DNA from: Sclerotiophoma versabilis
Lineage: Eukaryota; Ascomycota; Dothideomycetes; Pleosporales; Didymellaceae
Assembly: GCA_012274445.1 (NCBI GenBank)
Contig: JAAROD010000044.1
Coordinates: 558,001 to 622,000, forward strand
DNA length: 64,000 bases
Direction of reading: 5' to 3'
Notes under the pieces: generated by a model
Seen by the model: only the letters and a program-made list of their open reading frames with translations
Databases searched by the model: none
Told to the model about the DNA's origin: nothing
In this document: piece after piece, positions 45,337 through 56,207 of the stretch
Layout of the letters: every line of letters begins with the position of its first letter
Position numbering within the stretch: the first letter of the stretch is position 1
Translations under genes and position numbers: made by a program

Positions 45337-47384
45337 ATGGATATCAAGGGCAAGCAGCCGTCCACCTGGGACCAGTACGACGGCGTGCGCGGTGCGTCGG
45401 TGGGCTCGCAGGGCAGTCGTGTGCAGTGGGACGAGCTGGAAAGACGACCCAGCGAACAGAGCGCCTCGAACACAGGCACCTCTCCGGTAGTCAATGGCAC
45501 TCTGCGGCGAAGGAGGTAGGCAAAATTTGCGATTGCGCGTGCATGCGCCCAATCGACTTCTTACTGACCAAGTACTACAGATCCTCAGTGTCGCAGCAAT
45601 TGCAAGCGCTGGGTGATGCAGGCGGCGTCAACAGCATCAACAACTTTGCCCGCTCGTGGCAGCGCGCAGCAGGCTTCTTCGAAATCACACCCGTGCGCCC
45701 AAGCTTCCGCGTGGAGAGCGACGACGAGGACGAGACACCCACCGCCGAGTTCCCGCGTGCTGGATTTGCTCCAAGTTCTCTGGCAGAACACCGCTCAGTC
45801 CTTCGTCAGGCGCTACAAACACAAGGCAGGCGCACCTCTGACCAGGCCGTCGCAATCGTCGACGAAGAGAGCGGCGCCAACGAGCACACACGTCTTCTGC
45901 CGAGGGACTCACAGCAGCGACTACGAGGACGCGGTGACAGCATCTTCAACATCGAGCCTTCGCTCTCTTCGCCGTTCGGTGGAAGCTATGGCACAGCCTA
46001 CGGCAGCCTGTCTGCACGCGTCAACGAGCCTTCCATGCGCCATGCTGCACGCCTGTTCACCGAGCAGCAGCTGAAGGGCGCGCAAGAGCCGGAGCAAGAG
46101 CGAGAACCATTGCTAGTCAAGCAGGTCGAAGAGGACGGACACATCATCAACGTCGTAGTTGGACAATCGACACTTCCGCAGACCATCTTCAACTCTGTTA
46201 ACGTTCTAGTCGGTGTGGGGCTGCTAACGCTGCCCCTAGCTTTGAAGTACTCTGGTTGGGTGATCGGCATGATCTTCCTTACATGGTCTGCCGTTGTCAC
46301 CTCGTATACCGCAAAGCTGCTCGCCAAATGCCTGGATGTTGACAACTCCCTCATCACCTTTGCCGATCTTGCTTATGTCTCTTTCGGCAACAAGGCCCGC
46401 ATCGCTGTTAGCATACTCTTTTCTCTCGAACTTTTGGCAGCATGTGTCGCTCTTGTAGTGCTCTTTGCTGACAGCATGGACGCTCTGATCCCTGGATACG
46501 GTGTTCTCATATGGAAGATCGTTTGTGGTGTCGTCCTGATCCCCCTGAGCTTTCTTCCATTACGTCTGCTCTCGTTTACGTCCATCTTGGGTGTCATGTC
46601 TTGCTTTGGCATTACACTCGCTGTATGGGCAGACGGCCTTATCAAAGCTGAGGCCCCTGGATCTATTCGTCAACCCATGACCCAGTACTTGTTCCCGGAG
46701 AACTGGATGACGATACCCCTATCGCTCGGTCTTCTTATGTCTCCGTGGGGCGGCCATTCTGTGTTCCCTAACATCTACCGAGACATGAGACATCCGTACA
46801 AGTACCGCCGCGGTGTTGACATTACTTATGTCTTTACCTTCTTGATCGATGTCGGCATGGCCTGCGCTGGTATCCTCATGTTCGGCGATGGAGTAAGTGA
46901 AGAGATCACAAACAACATCTTTAGGTCTACCGGCTATCCTGCAGGATTGTCTGTCTTCATCGCCATTTGCATCGCCATCATTCCACTCACCAAGGTCCCG
47001 CTGAATGCACGCCCTATCGTATCTACCCTCGAAGTTCTCTTCGGTCTTGACACACGCGCAATGGCTGTTTCATCGTCTCTAAATGGCATGTCGGGCCTGA
47101 ACCGAGGTCTCTTTAAGGTCACGCTGCGCATCGTGACACTTGTTGTCTTTGTAGTTATCGCCATCGTATTCCCGGAGTTCGACCGTATCATGGCACTTCT
47201 CGGCAGTGTTGCTTGCTTCTCTATCTGCATCATTCTACCGGTTGCCTTCCACTTGAAGCTCTTTGGCAAGGACATCGGCGCAGGCGAGAAGGCACTGAAC
47301 TGGTTCTTGATCATCTTCAGCACCATCTTGGCTGTTGTTAGCACAGGTTTTGCCTGCGTGCCAAAGGAGCTGATCGGCGCTTGA
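45337..47384 (+). CDS. vacuolar amino acid transporter (Avt1-type, AAAP family)
   Basis: Exons 45337-45515 and 45581-47384 give 660 aa. A long hydrophilic, Ser/Arg/Gln-rich N-terminus of about 260 residues precedes eleven or so membrane helices. The first of these contains the family hallmark SVNVLVGVGLLTLPLALKYS. Later helices include PWGGHSVFPNIYRDMRHPYK and KVPLNARPIVSTLEVLFG. The long N-terminal extension and HSVFPNIYRDM segment are typical of Avt1, which exchanges neutral amino acids with protons at the fungal vacuole. Acidic/Arg clusters in the tail-like N-terminus could be phosphorylation sites. Substrate is inferred from family. Confidence 0.92.
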
Positions 47385-48249
47385 TGCCTCGAGCATCTTC
47401 AATAACGCAGAGGACTCTGTTGTTACCACCACATATCTGTTTTATAATTTGTCTTTACGTTGGGCATTTGGAGCTGTATATCCATAGCATGTTCAGGGGC
47501 GTCTTGGTGCATCGCATTTGTTGGCTGTCTGATCATCTGTATGAATTGAGGATGAAGATAATATACCAAGAACCATTGTCTCAAAAAGGGCATCCCTCGT
47601 CAGTACTTCTTTTCGTCCTGCATTTCTTCGAACAATTGAAAACACTTCAGAATCTATGCTTCTCTAATCGTTCTGAACCTTGAACGGAAGTCTTCCCCGC
47701 AAGCTGGGCTGCCTAGATGGATAAGGCGGGATTGGTGTGGAGATGGACCTTGGGCATACGTCATGTCTTATCTTAAAAGTCAGGGCCATTGAAGCAGCGG
47801 CAACCGAACCTTGGAGAGGTGTTTTGTGCATTGTGTCAACATCTCGCAGAAATTATGTAAATGCTGAACATGCAGATCCAAAATTAAATCGGTATTCAAT
47901 CAGCCAAGACCAGGCGTTCGGTGTCGTTCACGCTGCACGCAAGCGGCCCGTTCTGTTCATGACCCCAGCTAGTTTCAACGTCTCCACGCCCAAGCCACAA
48001 TCCTGACGTCTCACCCCTGTATCGACGTATGCTCGTACATCACAATAAACTGTTGACCTTTCACTACTCGCGCCTTCAATCTATCCCGTATCATGTCTCC
48101 TTAACAGCGCAGCTTGCAAGAATCTCGAACCACGCGCGTCATCGCCCAATCCAACATTCCATTCCCCAGCCAACAGCGCACGCGACCGCATACCGAATTG
48201 CCAGACCTTGACAGCAGAGCCAATTGGAACATAAGAGAACAGTGGAAGG
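47385..48249. other. intergenic, AVT1 3' UTR and sugar transporter promoter
   Basis: 865 bp with no recognised gene. At 47710-47735 the sequence resembles a tRNA D-arm, but no T-arm follows (see rejected list). Confidence 0.4.
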
Positions 48250-50034
48250 ATGCCTTCTGTAGCACAATGGGCCGGCACACCATCCATCAAGGGCTCCAGT
48301 GAGAGCGTGCGCATGGCGTTACTCACAGCATCGCTCATCGGTCTGCAGTGCGTCTTTCCACATGTCCCGCCTTACACACTATACCAAGGCTAACGATGAC
48401 GGTCGCAGGATAACATGGAACGTAGAGATGACCTATTGCACCCCCTATCTCCTCGAGCTCGGCCTCACTAAATCCCGCATCTCCCTCGTCTGGGTCGCCG
48501 GCCCCCTCTCAGGCCTGATAATGCAGCCCATTGTCGGTGTGATAGCAGACCGCTCGACCTCGCGCTACGGCCGACGACGCCCATTCATGGTCGGCTGCAC
48601 CATCCTCACATCTATGTTTCTGTTGCTGCTTGGCTGGACGAAAGAAGTGGTCCGCTGGTTTGCAAGCGATAAGGAGACGGTCAAGAATGCGACGATAGTA
48701 CTCGCCGTGTTCAGTATCTACGGGATTGATTTTGCTATCAATGCCGTGCAGGGCAGCTGCAGAGGGCTGATCGTCGACACGCTGCCGATTCCGAAGCAGC
48801 AAGCTGGCAGCAGTTGGGCGAGTCGAATGGTCGCTGTGGGGAGTCTGATTGGTTATGGTGCTGGAGCTGTCAAGCTTGAAGCGGTCTTTGGGACATTGCT
48901 GGGCGACACGCAGTTCAAGCAACTTACGGTCGTGGCTGCTTTCTGCTTATGTCTGACCGTGGGTCTTACGAGTTGGGCTGTCACGGAGAGGGTACTGATC
49001 GGACATGACGGCGAAGAGAGGTTGAGCGCTATAAAGGTCCTGGCTGACCTTGCAAAGTCGACTTTTGATTTGCCAGCGACTATTAAAACCATCTGCCATG
49101 TGCAGTTCTGGGCATGGATTGGTGAGCTCTGGATGGATTCCTCATGCGAAAGGATACTGACGATGTGCCAGGCTGGTTCCCCTTCCTCTTCTACAGTACA
49201 ACCTGGGTCGGTGAAGTGTACCTCCGCTACGACGCACCCGCCTCCGCTAAAGCGTCCGACGATATGACAGGGCAAGTCGGCCGGATCGGCTCTCTGGCGC
49301 TCATTGGCTTCTCGATCATCACGTTTATCATGTCCGTCTTGCTACCCTTTGTCGTCAAGAGCCCAGAGGGCGAAGAACCACCCTTCACAGCACGGCCACC
49401 AGCGAAACTCGCAACTCTGGTCGAAAGAGCCAGTCAACTGAAGCCCTCGCTTCTCACAGCGTGGACCATCTCTCACGGTATATTCGCGGGCGCAATGTGT
49501 CTGGCACCTTTCGTCCAGTCTCTGCGTAGCGCCACCCTCATCATAGGCATATGTGGCATGTACGTACCCCCATATTCCACCCTCTACCGATACTAGAAGA
49601 CTGACAAACACAGTTCTTGGGCAATAAGCTGTTGGGCGCCCTTCGCCTTCCTCGGCGTAGAAATAAATCGTCTCTCCTCGACCCCATCCTACGTGCCCCT
49701 CGGCCGCAACTCGATCGAGCTTGATGCCCCATCTACCCTGCACCTCGAGCAACCTGACTCTGAGCAGCAGTCAACTGGCGAGGGGAGCGGGAAGTATCTC
49801 GGCATTATGAACGTGTACACTACCCTGCCGCAATTTGTAGGCACGGGGATTAGCTTCGTGGTGTTTAGTTTGTTGGAGCCGGGGAAGAGTCCGGAACTTA
49901 GTGATGCGCCTGAGGAAGAGCATCATACTACTGAGGGCGTGAATGCTATTAGTGTATGTTTGTTCATCGGGGCGGTTTGTGCGGTTGTTGCCGCCTTCAC
50001 AACTGTAAAACTAGGGAAAATTGCGAGATACTGA
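48250..50034 (+). CDS. sucrose/alpha-glucoside transporter (MFS/GPH)
   Basis: Exons 48250-48347, 48409-49121, 49172-49559 and 49614-50034 join to 539 aa. The N-terminus is MPSVAQWAGTPSIKGSSESV, then the first helix joins across the intron as SLIGLQITWNVEMTYCTPYL. The loop between helices 2 and 3 has DRSTSRYGRRRPFMV, the RxGRR signature of sucrose-proton symporters. Twelve membrane helices can be placed, with a central charged loop after helix 6. Fission yeast Sut1, which imports sucrose and maltose, is the nearest functional precedent. The enzyme-like substrate choice cannot be read from sequence. For a plant-associated fungus it could serve apoplastic sucrose uptake, which is speculation. 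Confidence 0.9.
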
Positions 50035-51609
50035 GTAGTTCTCAACAAATAGACTCCTGTTCCTATTGTGCAGAGAGCTCTTGCACAACCAAGGTTAATT
50101 TGACCGCTTTGTCCTGGTAAGGCAGCAATGAGTAAGTTGGACTTTAGAGCACTGGTCTTTGTGAGGCCTTTGAGTCGGGCAGATGAACATGTCCAATACT
50201 CCTGTGTTTACCTGCGATTTTGGTCGAGTGCTTGTTCGTACGCACAGATGCAGATTGGGCAGTCTCGACAGATTATAGTCACTCAGAACTCCCCAGGCAC
50301 ATGTGCAGTCAATGGCGGTCTATCCGATAGATTACGAAGATGCGCATGCACGATGCAGAAATCCGCAGCATCAGTGCTGAATTGGAAACGAGCTAAACAC
50401 TAACATAGTAGCACTTCTGGTGTTTGCTGTGAGTCTTCAGACCGACAAGAGTCAACATCTGGCCCACGAGGCAAGTCAAAGCAAGGTCGAACCCTGTCCA
50501 ATCAGTGTGCAATTTCATGGTCGGTCTGGAGCACTATCTGTGCACTATCTGTTTGGTTGATGGTGAGTTAGGCAGCGTTGGTCTGAGCACATGAAATGTA
50601 GTGTTGCGGAGATGAGCATTGGTCTTTGTGAGGCTGTGGTTCAGTCGGGATATGCTAAAGCGTGCATTGATGGCTTGAACGCTTGGGTATCGCCATCGGA
50701 TGTTTGTAAGGAAGCCATGAAATAATTAATGAGTTGCTGATATCAACCCTGAGCTCACGGAAGTAAGCGTCGGTAGCATTGCCGAACTTGCATTCGGTCG
50801 AGGTGACGTACAAGCATATCCTCCCCAATCCCCAGCCGCCTTTCCCCTTCGGGCGCAGCTACTAGTCGTGATTGACGGCGGCGGGTAAGTTTTCTAGCAA
50901 GAAATTCTTGTACGGCCCCCGCTTTCTTCTAGAACACGGGAAAGTATGGCTAAGAAGCTGTCCGTGAATGAAAGCTTGCTGGGCTCACAGGCAACCAGAG
51001 AGCAATCGTGCAGCGGCTAACTTCTGCAAGTCATCCCAAGGTCCAACAGCGCGCCATTGGAGACGCCTCAGGTTGGCTAGGCTAGCGAGATACAGCAGCT
51101 CGGTGCCGCTTTCGACGTGCTGTCATTCCTGAGTGTTCACGGCGCCCAATCTGTGGAGGAACGTGTGCGGCAAAGGGGGGACCAAAGAAAGGTGTCTGCG
51201 GCCAAAGTCGGCCCTAACACTGTAATGAGTGGGCAACTGCTGCGAGCAATGCTCGTTGGCAGATAGAAGCGAGTCGCTGCTTCTCGTGGATGTGCATGGC
51301 TGAAAACACGTGCAGCGCCTTCACGGCACAGTAGAAAGTATATGTAGTGCAAAACCCTCCGCGACCACGCAACGAACAACAAAGCACGCACTTCTCTGCA
51401 ACCCAAAGCCTATCACCGCGCACCAGTGCCATAATCTGCGCGTTCAGCTTCGACGGTCGTTCTTTCACGCTTGGCCTGGCGCTAATCGTAACCCGCCTAA
51501 ACTAGACGCCCCTCCAGTCCCACCGAAAGCTGCAGAGGCACTCACCAACACACAACATCCCTCAACATTTTGCCACCTTGCTTCGCAGAACCACAGAGCC
51601 TCTGCCAAG
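50035..51609. other. 1.6-kb gene-free region upstream of NAP1
   Basis: Longest gene-free gap but one. No open frame with a recognisable domain, no tandem array and no transposon terminus is seen. The final 250 bp become C/A-rich leader of NAP1. Confidence 0.4.
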
Positions 51610-53129
51610 ATGTCTGAGCCGATCCGCAATAAGAAGATGGACTCCATCTCCGCTCCGTAAGTCTCTTTCTGCCCCACGACACCTTCTTCCCGACACCCTA
51701 TTACACAACACTCCACTCCAACCGCCGTCATGGACGTCCCCAGATCTAACAAGCAACCCACCAGCACACCACAGAACACACCCGCCAACGCTGCACCCAT
51801 CTCGTCGCGCGCCCAGCAGCCAAATGTCGGCACCATCAAAGAAGGTATGTCGCACTTAATTTTCTGTTCTGTTGTTTTTGCTACCCCTCCAACCCCGCGC
51901 GCTGGCGCCACAGATGTCCTTGACCGCTAATTCGAATTTTCACAGAGGAGCTTGACCGTGCCGCCGCTGGATTGTTCGCTGCAAACCCCGCCCTTGTGTC
52001 GATGATGCAGGCAAAGCTTGGTTCCCTTGTTGGCCGCTCAAGCGGTTACATTGAGTCGCTACCTGGCTCCGTTCGCCGCCGTGTTGCTGGCCTGAAGGGT
52101 GTTCAGAAGGAGCACTCCAAGCTCGAAGCCGAGTTCCAGGAGGAGGTTCTCCAGCTCGAGAAGAAGTACTTCGCCAAGTTCACACCTCTGTACGAGCAGC
52201 GTGCCAAGATTGTCAACGGTTCCACCGAGCCCACGGAGGAGCAGATTAAGGTTGGCGAGCAGCAAGACGAGGATGAGGATGAGGACGACGAGGAGCAGGG
52301 CGAGAAGGAGCTCAACAAGGACGAGGGCAAGGATGTCAAGGGTATTCCAGAGTTCTGGCTGAGCGCCATGAAGAATAACATCTCGCTTGCCGAGATGATC
52401 ACGGACCGCGATGAGGCTGCGCTGAAGCACCTCACCGATGTTCGTATGGAATACCTCGACCGCCCTGGTTTCCGCCTCATCTTCGAGTTCGAGGAGAACG
52501 AGTTCTTCACCAACAAGACCATCACCAAGACCTACTTCTATCAGGAGGAGAACGGCTACGGCGGTGACTTCATCTACGATCACGCTGAGGGTGACAAGAT
52601 CGACTGGAAGGCAGGCAAGGACCTGACCGTCCGTGTCGAGAGCAAGAAGCAGAGGAACAAGAGTAAGTGAATTACCATTCTTTCTTGACGAGCAGAAGGC
52701 TAATTCGAGGCAGACACAAAGCAAACCCGCGTTGTCAAGAAGACCGTTCCCACAGAGTCCTTCTTCAACTTCTTCGACCCCCCAAGCCCTCCCCAGGATG
52801 ACGACGATGCTACTTCCGACATCGAGGAGCGCCTCGAGCTTGACTACCAGCTCGGTGAGGATATCAAGGAGAAGCTCATCCCCCGCGCCATTGACTGGTT
52901 CACTGGCGAGGCTCTTCAGTATGAGAATATTGAGGACTTCGACGAGGGCGAGTTCGAGGACGAGGATGATGAGGATGAGGACGAGCTCAGCGACGACCGT
53001 GAAGAGGATGAGGAGTCTGATGACGAGGTAAGTTAGATCTCCTGACTGCGCAATTGCAATGGGCTGACAGAATCGCAGAACGACGGCACAAAACCCAAGC
53101 AGGAAGCTGCCGAGTGCAAGCAGAGCTAA
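51610..53129 (+). CDS. NAP1: nucleosome assembly protein 1
   Basis: Exons 51610-51656, 51744-51844, 51946-52662, 52714-53027 and 53079-53129 join to 409 aa. After a polar N-terminus comes the long dimerisation helix region (HSKLEAEFQEEVLQLEKKYF), an acidic loop, GIPEFWLSAMKNN, and the NAP beta domain with FRLIFEFEENEFFTNKTITK and PTESFFNFFDPPSPPQ. The C-terminal tail is very acidic (EDEDDEDEDE type). It ends ECKQS, giving a CKQS tetrapeptide that matches a farnesylation CaaX box, as in some NAP1 homologues. It shuttles H2A-H2B and takes part in chromatin assembly and septin/Clb2 functions. The small last exon supplies the CaaX end. Confidence 0.96.
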
Positions 53130-53959
53130 ATGTCTCTTTCGACCGATTTTTCGATGATATATCCGGGCATTGGGCTTGTTTCAATCTAGATGGCACTTCT
53201 GCCTGTGACAGGCTCGCAACCTGACCTTTTCCCGTTATTTTTGCACAGCACCACATGTTTTCCACACGGCGTATCAATGCATCAAAAGAGCTGGACGCCG
53301 GTTGGGGGTGGTTGTTCTAGCTTTACATGAACTACACTGGTTCTTCCTCCCTCACTCCACTCCACTCAACCCTAATAGTTCCTGCACACAGCCTCCCCTC
53401 AAGCACGCCATGTCCGGTTGCACAAGTACCCCGATACCCTTGGCGCAGGGTAGTTGGAGTATCAACGCATACAGAATGCATGAGGGGGCGATGTGCAGCG
53501 GATGAATCACGACTACAGCGATGGATAGTAAAAGTTTTGGCATATAGAACGAGATGAATGAGATACGAGCAGCGAATTTGAATATCCCTTACAGGATTCA
53601 CGAGTTAGAGTACTTGACACTGTCACTGCTTTTGTCCTGGTACAATGTTCAGCACCCTACCAAACAGTCTCTATATCGTTAAAACGGCACCAGTCTGCTT
53701 CGAAATGGCCATGCTACGTCCTTAACTCTTATGCCGTCAGCTCGCGTGGAACAAATGTCTGACAGGCTAGTGCAGCGGGGTTGGCGGGGTCGGCCTAGAT
53801 AATAATTTTTGTGAGAAGGGCGGCAGAACATAGCAAAACGCAACTCCAATTCAACCACAACAAAACATCTTACCTTCCCCACACGACTCAGACCTAGATC
53901 GAAAGGCACTCGCGATCGCAAACCTCCATCAAAGCTGATCCCACGACGCAATACACAAA
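53130..53959. other. intergenic, NAP1 3' UTR and FAP7 promoter
   Basis: 830 bp, no recognised gene; open frames on both strands overlap without domain content. Confidence 0.4.
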
Positions 53960-54564
53960 ATGGCGCGCAGGAACCCCAATATCATCATCACAGGCACACC
54001 CGGTGTAGGCAAGACGACACATGCCGAGCAGCTGGCGCGAGCAACAGGATTCAAACACGTTTCCGTCAACCAGATAGTCAAGGACGAGGGGTTCCACGAG
54101 GGCAAGGATGAGGAGACGGGGAGTTGGATTGTGGACGAGGACAAGGTACGTCTCGCAAACAAAATAAACCTACGACCCTCTGAATCTTAGTTTGCTAACT
54201 TGAGTCCCTGTAGCTCCTGGACTACCTCGAAGAACGCAACATCTCCGAGGAAGGTGGCAGCATCCTCGACTGGCACGCCTGTGACCTGTTCCCTGAGCGC
54301 TGGATCGATCTTGTTGTCGTGCTGCGATGCGATTCTACCGTCTTGTACGACCGCCTCACCGCTAGAGGGTACAAGGATAAGAAACTCGAGGAGAACATGG
54401 ATAGTGAGATTATGCAGGTCTTGCTTGACGAGGCGCGAGAGGCTTACAAAGAGGAGATTGTGGTGGAGCTGAGGAGCGATAGTGCGGATGATGTTGACGG
54501 GAATCTGGAGAGGATTGAGCAGTGGGTTGAGAACTGGAAGAAGGACCATGCGAACGAGGAGTAA
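53960..54564 (+). CDS. FAP7: adenylate kinase 6 / Fap7 ribosome assembly ATPase
   Basis: Exons 53960-54145 and 54214-54564 give 178 aa. The P-loop is ITGTPGVGKTTHAEQLA, followed by HVSVNQIVKDEGFHEGKD and LDYLEERNISEEGG, then VVLRCDSTVLYDRLTARGY and the lid-like segment. A Trp-rich acidic C-terminus (IEQWVENWKKDHANEE) is usual for the family. Fap7/AK6 (hCINAP) is a nuclear broad-specificity AMP kinase/ATPase required for 18S rRNA maturation with Rps14. Length is normal. It converges on the ITPase gene with 99 bp between stops. Confidence 0.95.
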
Positions 54565-54663
54565 TGGACCCGAAAGCGAGGAGTGAGCAAAATTCGCGGC
54601 TTTGAGCTGCTTGTGAGGTGAGTCTATTGCATTATCTTGCTCTTACGGTCATGTCAGACGATT

Positions 54664-55410
54664 CTAGGCGTCGGTTCTGGCTGCCAGCCACGCCTTCAGC
54701 TTCTCCAGCGCCTTGCCGCGATGACTGATCTTGTTCTTTTCCGTTTTGTCCATCTCGGCGTATGTTTGGCCTGTTCCTTCGTACTCGAAGCATGAGTCCC
54801 AGCCTATCCTCACATTAGCACATTCACACCAATACAATACTTTTAAGATCAGCTGCTTACCGAACACAGTAGGCCCCCGACTCGGCACCAGCTTGCCGTC
54901 CGTACGCCCCTGGAACGTAATCGGCTCGTGGCCAGGTCCTGCGCAGTACCCGAAGGTGCATACCGCCTGCGCGGACTTGTCGTCGAAGCCGGACAGCATC
55001 TTGTGCAGTTCGAGGGGACCGAGGGAGAGCATGAACCACTTACTATTGGTGTACGTTAGCACAATGTGGAACATAGCATGAGGGTTGTGGAGAGCGGTAC
55101 ATGTACGGTCCAGGAAGATCGTTCATGGCCTTAAAGCAGAGACATGTGTCTTCCACTAGCACAGGACCTCCTACCTGCGCAAGGATTAGCGATAGCTCAA
55201 TCGAGAAATGACAAAAGATGAACATACTGCTTCTGCTGCTCGTCGTGCTTTGTCTAGTGTAACTTCTTCGACCGTGCCTTGGATCTCGACCAGGTCGACG
55301 TTCTGGTTTCGTAGCTCAATGACGCCTTCTAAGATAGCTTGGACTTCTGCAAGCTTGTTCTTATTGCCCGTGATGAAGTTCAAGTGCTTAGGTACTGGTG
55401 TAGAAGTCAT
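54664..55410 (-). CDS. HAM1: inosine triphosphate pyrophosphatase
   Basis: Exons (minus) 55228-55410, 55101-55174, 54861-55042 and 54664-54803 join to 192 aa. I start at MTSTPVPKHLNFITGNKNKL, whose TGNxxK is the family substrate motif, rather than ten codons upstream. Other hallmarks are GGPVLVEDTCLCFKAMNDLP (general base region), GPYIKWFMLSLGP formed across a splice, and WDSCFEYEG, EMDKTEKNKISHRGKALEKL. It hydrolyses ITP, dITP and XTP to monophosphates, cleansing the nucleotide pool. The divergent P450-like gene begins about 800 bp away. Confidence 0.96.
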
Positions 55411-56207
55411 CTTGATAGGTTGCCTGAACTGATAGCTCAAGGATCTGTTTTAAGAATGGCAAATAGGAAGCTTGAGGCTCTTAGAGGCTCTTAGAAAGCT
55501 TGCTGTGGCGTTTGGTGTTGCAGCTGAAGTGCTCTTGATATCGGTCCGGTAGCTGCGATTGAATGCTCTAGTGAAGTCAGAATAGGAGGCTAATTGAGCA
55601 GATTGCCACAGACTGTTATACCGTAGTGAAAGTCCTCAATACTCAATTCCGCAGATTTGATAATGGCGATACTGTAAGCAGCAAGGTATGACTGGTACAG
55701 CGGAATTAGTTGTGAAAGAGGGCTGAAGGGCGGAGCTACCGATTGCAGTCTGATCGCAGCAACACTCACAAGGCTTTTGAAGGGCTGATGTGACCAATGA
55801 GTGCTCAGCTGAACGTTTAGTTTCTCGACATGCGCAAAAGGTGCATCAACATCAGGTCGAAGCTGCACAACTAAAAGGTGGGGTCTATCTTTGGACATTG
55901 AAGCGAGGGCGCTATGGCCCGAATGGGAGAAGAAACCACCTAGCGCTGCATCGAATGTCACCGTGCCTTCAACCGTCAGCCTGCCTTCGAAAAGTAGCGT
56001 CCCAGATCCCAGCCCTATCAACGGTGTTCACTCCCATTTGTTATCCTACAGTGGTACGCCAGACCACTTTCTGATTGCGGCTCGTAGCCAGCATTGCTAG
56101 AGCCTCATCTCATCGAGCGCACCTGATCCGGGTACAAGTCCGTAAGCTTCATACGTACTCATCTGGTATCTGGTCTTCGGCGTTGACGAGATCAACGACA
56201 CGCCAAT
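55411..56207. promoter_or_regulatory. divergent promoter HAM1 / P450-like gene
   Basis: 797 bp. A short direct repeat AGGCTCTTAG (two copies) occurs near 55474-55494. No recognisable gene. Confidence 0.4.

Noticed and set aside
47710..47790. tRNA-Arg-like D-arm (GCCTAGATGGATAAGGC)
   Set aside because: No complementary acceptor stem, no anticodon stem and no GGTTCRANTCC T-arm follow; most likely chance.
50035..51609. Search for a transposon or RIP-degraded element in the long gap
   Set aside because: No terminal repeats, no target-site duplication and no strongly AT-shifted composition seen.
52059..52724. 221-codon minus-strand open frame rich in Leu/Val
   Set aside because: It is the antisense shadow of the acidic/Lys-rich NAP1 coding sequence.
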